Below are positions 34,172 to 44,889 of a DNA stretch of 64,000 bases, piece after piece. The notes below the pieces were generated by a model that was not told where the DNA came from, searched no databases, and saw only the letters and a list, made by a program, of their open reading frames with translations. Position 1 is the stretch's first letter, and the number at the start of each line of letters is the position of its first letter. Source of the stretch: Nelumbo lutea (taxonomy: Eukaryota > Streptophyta > Magnoliopsida > Proteales > Nelumbonaceae); NCBI GenBank assembly GCA_022828595.1, contig JAKGHH010000002.1:76852383-76916382 (forward strand), read 5' to 3'. Position numbers and translations under genes: made by a program.

Positions 34172-34328
34172 CTATCAACAAAACACATTCCAACCCTCTA
34201 CCAACTTGATCTAATACTACACATCTCACTAAGAGACTGGGACACACCAAAAAAGTGGGACCCACTATATATGAGATGTGCAGTATAAGATCATGTTGGT
34301 AGAGGGTTGGAATGTAGTTTGTTGGTAG
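34172..34328. mobile_element. foldback MITE in copia F gag
   Basis: About 157 bp with inverted arms of about 53 bp. The left arm runs CAACAAAACACATTCC, CAACCCTCTACCAAC and ends ACACATCTCA. The right arm is its reverse complement with a few mismatches, around a loop containing GAGACTGGGACACACC. It sits in the glycine-rich gag tail of F, where relatives have no such sequence. The superfamily is unknown, and the target duplication is not clear. Confidence 0.7.
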
Positions 34329-35329
34329 GTGATCCAGACTCACCATGACCACCACCTCGATTTCCACGGCCTCCCCCTCTTGCTACAGTAAATTCGGATC
34401 TATCAAAAGTAGTAGAGTTTTCTGTAGGCCCAAGTGAAATCCTACGGAGTCGAGAAATACTCCTTGAGAGATGGAAGAGTAGAACCCCTTAGTATTTGTG
34501 CTCTAACTGGTTCATTATCTAACTCCAAACCCACCAAAAATCTAGTCATATCAAGTTGTTCCCTCTAATGTTGTTGAATTTTAACATCTAGAGTTAGGGG
34601 ATGGTAAACATTGAGTTCATTCCTGAGATTTCTCATACTAGCATAGTATTCTTGACTTTGATTTCCTTGTAATAAATTGAAATATTCTTGGTAGAGTTGG
34701 CATACCCTTGTAGTATTATCCTGACCTGAGTAGAGTTCCTTAGCATGATTCCATATCTCCTTGGTTGTATCAATAAACATAAAATTTACACCTATTTTGG
34801 GCTCCATACTATTCCACAACCACGTCATAATATGAGCATCTTCTTGCTCCCACTCACCTAGAGATTCAGTTGAGGGTTTCTTATCCCTCGCATGTTTCAC
34901 CTTTTTCTTAGCTTTAAGGAAAACCTCCATCGATTTAGCCCATGGCACATAGTTCTCACCATTAAGTTTGATTGATGTCATTTTCATACTTGGAAAATCA
35001 TGGGTTATCATCACATTTGATTTCTGATCACCACTAATCTCTCCTATTGTTGCCACAATGTTGTCTACTCAAAACAATTAACACCACCACTATATTTTAC
35101 TACCAACTCACAGGAACTAATTGCCACACACAAAGGAAGGATTACACGGGCATTACAGCATTCCACTCACCTCTTAACAGCACTTTCCAACCCACATAGC
35201 AAGGAGAGACTGAGTGTGGGGACAGTTACTTAAAGTAAGACAAAACTGAGTGTAAGGAGAGAAGAGACTGAAGGTATGGACAATTGCATTAGAAGAAATA
35301 AGTAGGACTAAAACAAAATGCAATGTAAA

Positions 35330-35660
35330 TTTAATGACAATAGGAGTGTAAGGAGAGATTGAGGGGGATGTTGTTGCCCATAGAATTAAAGCAGGACAGG
35401 CAAAATGGATGGGTGCATCCAGAGTCCTATGTGATAGGTGAAAACCACTTCGGCTGAAGGGAAAATTCTATAAAGCAGTTGTAAGGCCAGATATGCTTTA
35501 TGGAGCAATGTGTTGGGCGCTGAAGAAACAGAATGTCCAAAAAAACAAGTGTGGCAGAAATGCAAATGCTTAGAAGGGTTAGTGGTAAAACTAGAAAGGA
35601 AAGTATTAGAAATGAAGTCGATTGCAATAGTTTTTCCACCTCTTAATTTGTAATTTTCCT
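35330..35660 (+). mobile_element. RTE-type LINE C-terminal fragment
   Basis: The plus strand reads EGDVVAHRIKAGQAKWMG, ASRVLCDR, LRLKGKFYKAVVRPDMLYG and, frameshifted, VAEMQMLRRVSGKTRK. This is the same RTE C-terminal region as at 8560-8720, but in the opposite orientation and less decayed. It is truncated on both sides. Confidence 0.7.
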
Positions 35661-35694
35661 TTTTGATTATTGAAATTTCGTTTTACTCTTAAAA

Positions 35695-35901
35695 AAAATG
35701 ATACCATCTTGTTTTGTGCAGGAGATGAAGCCAAGCAGGCTAGTAATTTGGAATTGGTGATCAATCAATTTGAACTTTAAAGTCAATTTTTATAAGAGCT
35801 ATGTGGGAGAAATTAATATGAGTGATAGGAAGGTGGAAGATATGCCTCATATGTTGGGTTGTGAGGTCTCTCAATGGCAGTTGAGTTACTTGGGTCTACC
35901 T
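35695..35901 (+). mobile_element. L1-type LINE J, left part
   Basis: RT segment with QASNLELVINQFEL, a frameshift, VNFYKSYVGEINMSDRK and LGCEVSQWQLSYLGLP. It is cut at 35901 by copia G and continues at 41476. The left edge is truncated near an AAAAAAAA run at 35691-35698 that may be the tail of another element. Confidence 0.75.
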
Positions 35902-36169
35902 AGTAATCATTCATGGAGAGAGAAAGACAAGAGAGAGAAAGAGAAGAAGAGGAAGATATGATTGAGAGGAAAAGAAAACCTTATTCTGGCTGCCGCCAGT
36001 TCATTATTTATATTAACTTAATATAAAAAGAATGGAAATTACAAGTATGCCCCTGGCGGAACTCCCTAGAAACAAACTAATAAGTAAGAAAATAACTAAC
36101 TGACAACATCTTAAGACGACAACCGACTAACAGCAACTATAAAATAACAATTAAATAATCCTCACAACA
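35902..36169 (-). repeat. 3' LTR of copia G
   Basis: 268 bp; on the minus strand it starts TGTTGTGAGGATT and ends CATGAATGATTACT. The last base differs from the canonical CA end seen in the 5' copy. It contains an ACTGGCGGCAGCC motif like the leader hairpin of A. Confidence 0.88.
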
Positions 36170-36176
36170 CTCCCCC

Positions 36177-39100
36177 TCAAGTTGGGCTGAATACTTCTAT
36201 CATGCCCAGCTTGTCACATAACTCATTGTGCCGCGAGTATAGAAGCCCTTTTGTGAGGACAACAGCGAGTTGTTCCTTGGAGTTGACATAAGGGATGCAG
36301 ATTTCCCTTTTTTCCAATTTTTCCCTTATGAAGTGTTTGTCCACCTCAATGTGCTTGGTCCTCTCATGTAGGACAGGGTTGCTGGTGATGTTTATGGCTG
36401 CCTTGTTGTCACAGTAAAGAAACATAGAATTATGAACAACAACTCCAAGCTCCCCTAGAAGATTTTTTAGCCAAAGGACTTCAGCCACCCCATGTGCCAT
36501 AGCTCTATATTCAGCTTCAGCACTTGACCTTGCTACCACACTTTGTTTCTTGCTTTTCCAGGTCACTAGGTTTCCTCCCATAAATGTGCAATACCCACTC
36601 GTGGACTTTCTGTCATCCACAGCACCTGCCCAATCAGCATCTGTAAAGACTTCCACCTTTAGGTGATTATGTTTACTGAATAGTAGACCTGTTCTGGGAT
36701 ACTTTTTCAAGTATCTAAGAAGTCTCTCTACTGCCTCCATGTGTGGTTTCTTAGGAGAGTGCATGAATTGGCTTAGAACCCCAACTAAATAGGCAATGTC
36801 TGGATGGGTCATGGACAAATAAATCAGCTTTCCCACTAACCTTTGGAACTGTTTCACATCTTTCAGAGGTTCACCATCACAATCACCCAACTTGTGGTCA
36901 ACATCCATGGGAGTATCTACTGGCCTTGCACCTAATTTGCTTGTGTCATGTAATAGATCAAGGGTGTATTTCCTTTGAGAAACGAAGATACCCTTTTCTG
37001 AGCGGGTGAATTCAATTCCAAGGAAATACTTCAGGGGACCTAAATCTTTCACTTCAAATTTAGATGCAAGGAATTGTTTCAATTTTTGCATTTCTGAACT
37101 ACAACTTCATGTAATGATGATATCATCCACATATACTATCAATACAGCAACCTGTTCCTGACATCTCTTCACAAAGAGTGTATGATCAGACTGACATTGT
37201 TTGAAACCCACCTGCTGAACTGCCATGTGAAACTTACTGAACCAAGCTCTAGGAGATTGTTTTAAACCATAAAGAAACTTTCTTATCTTGCACACACTAT
37301 TTTCACTTCCCTTGGCACAGAATCCAGGGGGTTGAACCATGTATACTTCCTCCTCTAAGTCACCATTCAAAAAAGCATTCTTTATGTCCAGTTGATGCAA
37401 TTCCCAATCAAAATTAGCAGCTAATGACAGGAGAACCCTAATTGAGTTCATCTTAGCTATTGGAGCAAGTCTCATCATAGTCAACCCCGTACACTTGAGT
37501 GTACCCTTTGGCTACTAATCTTTCTTTGTACCTTTCAACTGTTTCATCTGCCTTGTGTTTAACTGTAAACACCCACGGGGTCTTTTCCCTTTGGAAGATC
37601 CACCAATTCCCAAGTTTGATTTTTATGAACAACATTAATCTCCTCCTTCATGGCATCTGTCCATTCGGGGCATTTTAAGGCTTCTGCAACATTTCTGGGA
37701 ACAGGGATGCAATCAACTACAAATAGAAAAGCTCGGTATGAGGGGGAAATGTGATCATAGGAGACAAACTGGGTAATGGGGTGTTTGGTAGTGCATGACC
37801 TGACTCCCTTTCTTTGAGCAATAGGAATGTCAAGGTCATCCACAGTAGGAGTAGGGGTATCAATAGGTGCAGCAGGGATTGGACTTACCTCCTGGGAGTC
37901 TAACGGTGTCGGTTGCTCAATGTTTGGCTGCTCCACATCTCTATCACATTGTTGATCTCTACGACGTGTACGTTGGAAGACACGAAAGGGAGCAAGGTCC
38001 GAAATAGAAGGAAAAGAGACTTAGCGGACCTGAACCTGCTTCTCCTCTTCCACACTACTACTCTCCCCCCGAGGAGAAGCAGGGAAGAATGGCTCAGACT
38101 CAAAGAATAACACATCCATAGACACAAAAAACTTATGACTAACGGGATCAAAGCACCGATACCCTTTTTGAGAGGAGGGATACCCCAGAAAGATACAAGG
38201 AATGGACCAAGGGTCTAACTTACCTCGAGACAAAGACAAATCATGGACAAAGGCACAACAACCAAAAACTCTCATGGGAATGGAAAATAAAGGGGACTGA
38301 GGGAACAACAATTGATGATGGGCCATGCAATTCAGCACTTTGAAGGGCATGCGATTGATGACATAAGCAGCTGTAAGTATAGCATCCATCGAAAACCTTT
38401 TTGGAACATTCATGTGTAACATCATCCCGCGAGCTACCTCAAGGAGGTGTCTGTTTTTTCTTTCTGCAACACCATTTTGTTGTGGTGTTCCGACGCATGA
38501 GCTCCTATGAATAGATCCGTGGGAGGCAAAGAACTCATTGAGCTCACCATGGAAGTATTCTTTTGCATTATCGGATTAGAAGATCTGTATTTCAACATGG
38601 AATTGCGTAAATGCCATCCTCTAGAAGTCTTTCACAATCTTTGGAACTTCGTCTCTACTACGCATAGGAATACCCATGTATAGCGAGAGTGGTCATCGAT
38701 CAATGTGGTAAAGTACTTATATCCGCCCTCAGAGATTACAGTAGTAGGCCCCCATACATCAGAATACACAACATGAAAAGGAACACTTGATCTTTTATTA
38801 TTTGAGTGAAAAGTTGTTCTACATTGTTTGCTCAACTGACATGTTTGACACTAGAACTCTGACACTGAACATGACTTAAATAAAACCAAAAACAAAGACT
38901 TTACTATTTCAAAAGAAACATGACCCAACCGACTATGCCACAAAAAAAATTGACTCTTATTTGACCGACTATGTGACTCTGAGGATGACACTGAGAGACC
39001 AGCTTTGTTGTCAAGAATGTAGAGACCATCCACTAGGCTCCCTCTACCAATTGTCCTCCTAGAAGTTAGGTCCTGAAAAACACATGAGCTAGGAAAAAAG

Positions 39101-40611
39101 GTTACACTACAGTTTAAAGAGCTTGTGATACTACTAATTGAAAGCAAATTTATAGGAAGTTGAGAGACATGCAATATACAATTCAGGTTAAGGCCATGGG
39201 GAAGAGATATTGATCCTTGGCCTGCAATGGAGGAGAATGAGCCATCTGCAAGCCTCACTTTATCCCTTCCTGACAAAAGGCTATAAGTCTGAAACAAGTT
39301 CGGCTTACCGGTCATGTGGTTAGAGGCCCCTGAGTCAATGATCCAAGGAGAACCAATGGGAGTGACATGGAATGCAGAAGCCGTATTACCTGATGTAGAT
39401 GCAAATGAAGTAGGAGTACCAGTGACTGAGCAATCCATCTGTCGCAAAGCCCTACCATAAGACTCCAAGTGGTCTCTGAAGGAATTCATTATATCTTCCT
39501 TGGGGTCAGAATTATTAAGGTGGTCCCAGGTAGTACCGGCAACCTGAGTATCTTGGGTTGCCACATGTGCTGCATTATGTGCTATGTTCATCTTCTTCTG
39601 AACTATTATGCCTTCACTGCTTGCTTATATCTTCCTTGGGGTCAGAATTATTCTTGGTTCTTCACTGCCCACTTGGGTTTCAATGTCCCAACATGTGTCA
39701 CGTGTACGTCGTGAGTGCCGACAGTGGGTACAAAACAACTTGTCTTTATCATCAGCCTTCTCGGTGTCACTTTTCTTCCACATGTTGTTATTACTCATTG
39801 CAGCCAAAGCAACTTGTTGCTCCCCCTCGGTTGTAACCATCACACGCAGCCTACTTTCTTCCGATTGAACAAGGGAGTATACCTCGTGAACCGACGACAA
39901 CTCTTTGCCTCCTAGGATCTGAACTCTCAAGGGTTCATAGGCAGGGTTCAGTCCCAACAAGAAGGCAAACACACGCTGCTAAGAAACCAACGACAACTCT
40001 TTGCTTCCTAGGATCTGAACTCTCAAGGGTTCATAGGCAGGGTTCAGTCCCAACAAGAAGGCAAACACACGCTACTGAGAAACCAGCTTCCTGTAGGCCT
40101 TAGCATCGTCATCATGTTTCCACTCTATAGCCTGATAATGATCCAATTCTTTCCATATGGAAGAAATGGCTAAATAATAGGAAGACAAACTACGATTTCC
40201 CTATTTACAGGTTGAGGATTCTGCTTGCAACTGGTAAACCTTGGCATAATGCCTTTGCTCAAAATAGGTAGTTTTGGTCTGTTCCCAGATCTCACTAGCG
40301 GTGTCTGCCCACATAAAGTTCTTCTTCACATCAGGTTCCATGGCTGCAAGGAGACAAGACATCACCATACTGTTTTCTTGGTCCCACCTATCATGTTCAG
40401 TTGTCTCACTCTTGGGTTCTTTCACCCTTCCATTTATGTAACCAGCTTTTCCCCTTGCCATTACATAAAGTTCTACACTTTTATCCCACTCCAGGTAGTT
40501 TAGACCATTTAAAGGAGTAATGGGCATGGGAAACATCCTGTTTTCACCTCCCATACCAGCTGTGCTACGGGTCGGTGTAACCCCCAATGAAGTTGAATCA
40601 TAGTTTTCCAT
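36177..40611 (-). pseudogene. copia G gag-pol polyprotein, damaged
   Basis: Gag starts at 40611 (MENYDSTSLGVTPTRSTAG, LNGLNYLEWDKSVELYV). The zinc knuckle has lost its histidine (CTHCRHSRRTRDTC). Protease DSGASNHM is intact near 39330. The integrase (38835-38000) has SDVWGP and MLHMNVPKRF, and a TAG at 38851-38853 just before CQTC. RT includes QLDIKNAFLNGD and an intact YVDD at 37122-37133. RNase H ends at 36177 with YCDNKAAINI and HIEVDKHFIREK. Stops, frameshifts and a 96-bp tandem duplication in gag break the frame. Confidence 0.85.
39895..40086 (-). repeat. 96-bp tandem duplication in copia G gag
   Basis: Two copies (39895-39990, 39991-40086) with a handful of differences. The unit is 32 codons, so the duplication is in frame, and it repeats the QQRVFAFLLGLNPAYEPLRV segment. 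A does not have it. Confidence 0.9.
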
Positions 40612-41198
40612 AGAGTATTGCTGAAATCAGTCCAAACCCCACACAACTACAGAACAACCACAAACAAAATACCAACCCTCAAGAAATTTACTTCTGGAAT
40701 GTGGAAAACAAAACAAAAAACTACTGAAATCAACTCTGTGATCGTTCGGTCATTAAAACAACCCGGTAATCAATCCAACACCAGCCAAGGCAGACATTAG
40801 AATAGTATACTATCAGTCCGACTACAGCCCATACAATCTATCAATCCAGCATCCAAATGAATGTATAGAACCAAGGAATAAGGCCTTCACACCATTAGCC
40901 AAAAACAAAAAACAAGAACACATACCCTGTCCAGCACCTGTACAAAGGTGCCAACCAGAAACTGACTTCACAGCATCGAACATAGAAGAAAGGGAGTCTC
41001 TATCTGCATCGCCCTTCTTCGACTAGGGTTTCCTTGATATTACGACCAAGGAAGAACCCAAAGAAAGAGTCGCAAGTAGTCTGCTAAGGTTTCTCTATCT
41101 TCCACGTCCAAGAAATCAAAGAAGGAAAAGAGGATGAAACAGGTTCAAATAGGAGAGACCGAAATTCTTTTATAGCCCAGAACCTGGCTCTGATACCA

Positions 41199-41470
41199 TG
41201 TAATCATTCATGGAGAGAGAGAGACGAGAGAGAGAAAGAGAAGAAGAGGAAGATATGATTGAGAGGAAAAGAAAACCTTATTCTAGCTGCCGCCAGTTCA
41301 TTATTTATATTAACTTAGTATAAAAAGAATGGAAATTACAAGTATGCCCCTGGTGGCACTCCCTAGAAACAAACTAATAAGAAAGAAAGAAAATAACTAA
41401 CTAACAGCATCTTAAGAGGATAACCCACTAACAAAAACTATAAAATAACAATTAAATAATCCTCACAACA
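41199..41470 (-). repeat. 5' LTR of copia G
   Basis: 272 bp. On the minus strand it starts TGTTGTGAGG and ends GATTACA, directly followed by TGGTATCAGAGC. It differs from the 3' LTR by a few substitutions and a small AAGA repeat. Confidence 0.88.
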
Positions 41471-41475
41471 TACCC

Positions 41476-43377
41476 CTAGAGGATGATCCGAATAAGAGCA
41501 GCTTTCGGAATCTGGTGATTGACAAGTTCACAAAGAGACTAACTTCATGCAAGAAGAATTCCCTTTCCTTGGGAGGTGGGACAACATTGATTAAATCTAT
41601 GTTGGCTACTTTACCTGTTTATTTCTCGTCAATGTTTAAGATTCCTGAGGGAGTGTGTAGGAGCTTGGAAAAGCTAATGAGGATTTTCTATGGGAACCAG
41701 GGGAGAAGAGGAGAGATCACAGAGTTAGTTGGGAGGTGGTTACTAACGATAAGAGTGTTGGTGGGTTAGGATTAGGAAATTTACAGAAGATGAATAAGGC
41801 TTTTTTGGGTAAATGGTTATGGAGAATGATAGTGGATAGGCATAAATTGTGGGATAAAGTGATTCTAAGTATCCATGTGCAAGCGATTCTAGGATGGGAT
41901 GCAGGAGTATCAGCTAGGCCCACAAGAGCTTCTCCTTGAAAATCTATTCACATCATTCTAGTGTCCTTCCTTCCTTTTATCAGGTATGATCTTTGCTCTG
42001 AAAATCTTGTGAAATTTTGGGAGCATGTTTGGGTGGAGGATTTATCCTTGACAGAACAATTTCCATCCATATTTTCCCTCTCTAGCTTTAAAAATGATCA
42101 TGTCTCGACCTTTCTGGTTCATTCCAATTTGAGTTCTGTATTTGACTAGAATCTGGGTCTTAGAAGGGCACTTAGAGATTCTGAATTGAATAGTGACTTT
42201 GCTTTGACTAAAGTCTTGGAAGGGTGGTGTTAGACTTCCTATGCTTTCTTCTTTAGAGAGTTAATGCATCCTTCATCTGACCTTGGGGAACCTTTCCCAA
42301 TTAAAGAAGTTTGGGGTTTTCCAACCCCACCTAGGATTGGAGCATTTTGTTGGGAAGCTTTCCTGGAGAAATGTAACACCTGTGATTTGCTCCAAAGAAA
42401 AAGACCCAATTGGTGTTTATCCCCGAATTGGTGCATCATTTGTAAAGATAATGGTAAAAGTTGCTATCACTTATTCATCTCCTACACCTTTGTCTCAGTG
42501 ATTTGGAATTGGTTTCTCTCTATTTGGTTGTAGGTGGGCCCCTCCACCAAATGTACAGAGTGCGCTTGCTCCCCTTTCAGCTAGACTTTAAAGAAAAGAG
42601 ATGGAATACTGGGGAAATATGTAAGAACAGCTGTTTGTTGGACAGTTTGGGAAGAAATGAAATCAAAGAATTTTCTCTGAAAAAAATAAGGATGTCATTA
42701 TTGAAGCAATAACTGTTAGGGTGATCCATTGGGTCAAGATTATGAAACTCTCTGAAGGTTTTTCAGCAGGAAATATTATCAAGAATTGGAAAGAAGTGGC
42801 TTATCCAGCTCCCATTAAATCTGTGACTACTCCACTTTGGTCCCGTCCAGCTGTTGGGTTCACAAAACTGAATTTTGATGGAATCAGTGAAGGCAACTCT
42901 AGACCTTCGGGTATAGGAGGAGACATTAAGGATGAGGAAGAAAAAAATCTTGGTATGTTTTCCGGTCCCATTGGAATAGGGGTTTCCTTAAGAGCAGAGG
43001 TTTTGGCAGTTTTGGAAGGGAGAAAGAGAGAGAAGGAATCAAATATCAGAAAATTGGCTGTAGAAGGTGACTCAACATTGGCCATTGGATGGCTTCAAAA
43101 GGAAGAGAATAGGTTCTGGAAGTTTTCAAATGAGAAAAGATGTTTAAATGGAAGACCCAGGACATGGAAATTAAGCTTCAGTTGATCAAGAGAAGTGCAA
43201 ACTTTCTTTCGGATGCACTTGCCATCCAAGGGGTGGGAAGAGCTAATCTTTTATGGGCAATATTGTAATATAAGTTCTATTCATGGGAGGGTTAAGAGAT
43301 TTTACTCCTCCCCTTGCTCTGTTGTATTAGCTCCTCTTTATTTAGTTTTAATAAAATTTCAATTGATTATCAAAAAA
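41476..43377 (+). mobile_element. L1-type LINE J, right part with RNase H
   Basis: Continues LINE J after copia G. It has RT C-terminus (DPNKSSFRNLVIDKFTKRL, SLSLGGGTTLIKSMLATLPV), then LGNLQKMNKAFLGKWLWRM, zf-RVT sequence (FPTPPRIGAFCWEAFLEKC, NWCIICKDNGKSCYHLF), and RNase H (TKLNFDGISEGNSRPSGIGG, LRAEVLAV, VEGDSTLAIGWL). It ends in AATAAAATTTC and a short A-run near 43370. Several stops and frameshifts. The 3' end lies 370 bp from a PNPase exon. Confidence 0.82.
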
Positions 43378-43747
43378 ATGATTTGACTACACAAATCCTT
43401 ATTCCCATCTTTAAAGTTCAAGTTTGTTTACAGGAAGATCAAATATGCTTCTGACTTTCATTCATAATTTTTTAGTCATGGATGAGAATATCAGTACACA
43501 AAATGACCCAACTGATGCTTATAATTTGTCCAGGGTAAAAAAATCACAGATACCGGAAAATTCTAAATCCATCTTGCCTTTTCCTGTTCAATGATAAATT
43601 TTCTTTCCTATGCATGGTAAATATGGATCTAAACCACCATAAACAGAAACAATAGAAGTAAAATTTATCAGCAGTGATAATGAAATGGATGCTAATTAAT
43701 AGAAAACAGTATTTCCCCATAACCGAAGGGCATGCCATAAGCCATAC

Positions 43748-43861
43748 TTCGACATGCCTATATAGCTCAGGAGGAGGTAACTTGATTGCTTCAAGCATTT
43801 TGGGTTTTCCATATTTCTTCACCAAAGCCTCAACTTCATGGCAAATTGCTCGCACCGCATC
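43748..43861 (-). CDS. PNP1: PNPase internal exon (start of helical domain)
   Basis: This 38-codon exon reads [18 protein letters not shown] then [20 protein letters not shown], the junction of the first RNase PH region with the all-helical domain of PNPase. The minus-strand acceptor ends AATTTTAG and the donor is GTATGG; both are phase 0, and HVE joins directly to EIAGDEL of the next exon. It is the most upstream exon I can find. The expected preceding segment (the conserved glycine-rich and LPEE-type region before DAV) is not visible anywhere in 43862-64000, so the upstream intron is probably longer than 20 kb. The exon lies 370 bp from the 3' end of an L1 LINE. Confidence 0.93.
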
Positions 43862-44451
43862 CTAAAATTCAACAAAACAAAGAGGTCATGTGCTGCTATA
43901 TAAGCAATACCACTTCTGCACAATATAATGTGAAGGGCATCAAAGAATCACTTGTAAATGGGAAACTTCACTCATAAGTACAACATTTAGTGACTTTGGT
44001 ACATTAATAATCTAAAAGGTCTAAAATAAGATGGGAAGATTCAAGGATCAACAAGAAATGGGCAATACAGCATTTTATGAAAATTGTAGCAACAACTAGA
44101 AACCAGCAATGTCCTAATGTAATTAAAATAGAATTCACTACAAGAAACAACAAAGTTGACAAAACTACTCATTGAATGTAAAAGAATTGATGCTCTAATA
44201 AGTAATAACATCTCACTGGTGTTACCTACACACCTCAAGATAACAAGGCAATTCCTTCCAATAGTCACATTATTATGTGTCATAGAACATGCTAATGGTG
44301 CCCTAAGCATAAGCCAACAAAAAAAAAAAAATTGGCACTTCCATAATGTCAGACACATCCAATAAATGCCAACACTTGGATTTCCCGTCTTTATTAAGGT
44401 TAATATTTTTAATATATATTTTAGAATAATTTATCCTATTAAGTATTTTTC
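43862..44451. other. PNP1 intron, nothing recognised
   Basis: AT-rich intron immediately upstream of exon 43748-43861, so it holds that exon's acceptor signals. No motif was seen. Confidence 0.5.
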
Positions 44452-44887
44452 CACTGGCAAAGACAATTTAGTTATTCCCAAAATAAGGTATATAGGAAGT
44501 AGGAAAAGCAATAGCCATATGATTTGACTACCCAAAGTCAATAATCCAAAGTTGATTCATGAGAGAACAAAAATAACAGCACTTACCAGAGAGGTCAACA
44601 GCTGAAAATGTAGATAACATAGCAGAAGAAATCATCGATTGAATGTAGATAAGATAACAAAAATGTCAGCACTGGCAAAGACAATTTAGTTATTCCCAAA
44701 ATAAGGTATATAGGAAGTAGGAAAAGCAATAGCCATATGATTTGACTACCCAAAGTCAATAATCCAAAGTTGATTCATGAGAGAACAAAAATAACAGCAC
44801 TTACCAGAGAGGTCAACAGCTGAAAATGTAGATAACATAGCAGAAGAAATCATCAATTGAATGTAGATAAGAAAACAAAAATGACAG
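44452..44887. repeat. 218-bp tandem duplication
   Basis: Two nearly identical 218-bp copies (44452-44669 and 44670-44887), each starting CACTGGCAAAGACAATTTAG, with a third partial start (CACTGG) at 44888. Only a few bases differ. On the minus strand each copy has ATTTTCAG, then 15 bases, then GTAAGTG, a cryptic micro-exon arrangement. It does not match PNPase. Confidence 0.92.
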
Positions 44888-44889
44888 CA

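Larger units (their letters stand above)
30566..35056 (-). pseudogene. copia F gag-pol remnants
   Basis: Pieces in copia order on the minus strand. Gag is at 35056-34565 (SIKLNGENYVPWAKSMEVFL, TTRVCQLYQEYFNL). The protease site near 33770 reads DFGASGHM, with phenylalanine for serine. The integrase is at 33300-32700 (MEWLKENTSIYLSPRSLLHH, PKCFWSDVL). RT follows at 32120-31121, with an intact YVDD at 31436-31447 and QTKDLHKLKYFLGLEVARSK. RNase H is at 30862-30566 (LYCDDQAAVHISTN, HIEVDFYFVREK). Frameshifts and stops separate every block. Confidence 0.75.
30292..35250 (-). mobile_element. decayed copia element F
   Basis: A minus-strand copia of the same broad family as H. The 3' LTR is 30292-30558, preceded by purine tract CTTGAGAGGGAG (minus; 30559-30570). 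Pol and gag run leftward from a gag start near 35056 (MATIGEISGDQKSN). The 5' LTR and primer site are lost. Only a piece resembling the LTR middle (ACTTAAAGTAAGACAAAA, about 35229) remains at 35200-35345. Two insertions break the coding part: a foldback MITE at about 34172-34328 and an unclassified block at about 32288-32520. It lies in PNP1 sense orientation. Confidence 0.75.
35902..41470 (-). mobile_element. complete Ty1/copia element G
   Basis: 5,569 bp on the minus strand, inserted in LINE J. The target duplication is TACCT (35897-35901) and TACCC (41471-41475), one mismatch. LTRs are 35902-36169 (3') and 41199-41470 (5'). The primer site is at 41187-41198 (reverse complement of TGGTATCAGAGC), and a purine tract CTTGAGGGGGAG abuts the 3' LTR. 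Proteins are close to copia A in gag, integrase and RT, so A and G are related families, though their LTRs differ. It lies in PNP1 sense orientation. Confidence 0.9.

Noticed and set aside
33777..34367. 196-residue minus-strand frame
   Set aside because: It is an out-of-frame reading of copia F gag plus the foldback MITE.
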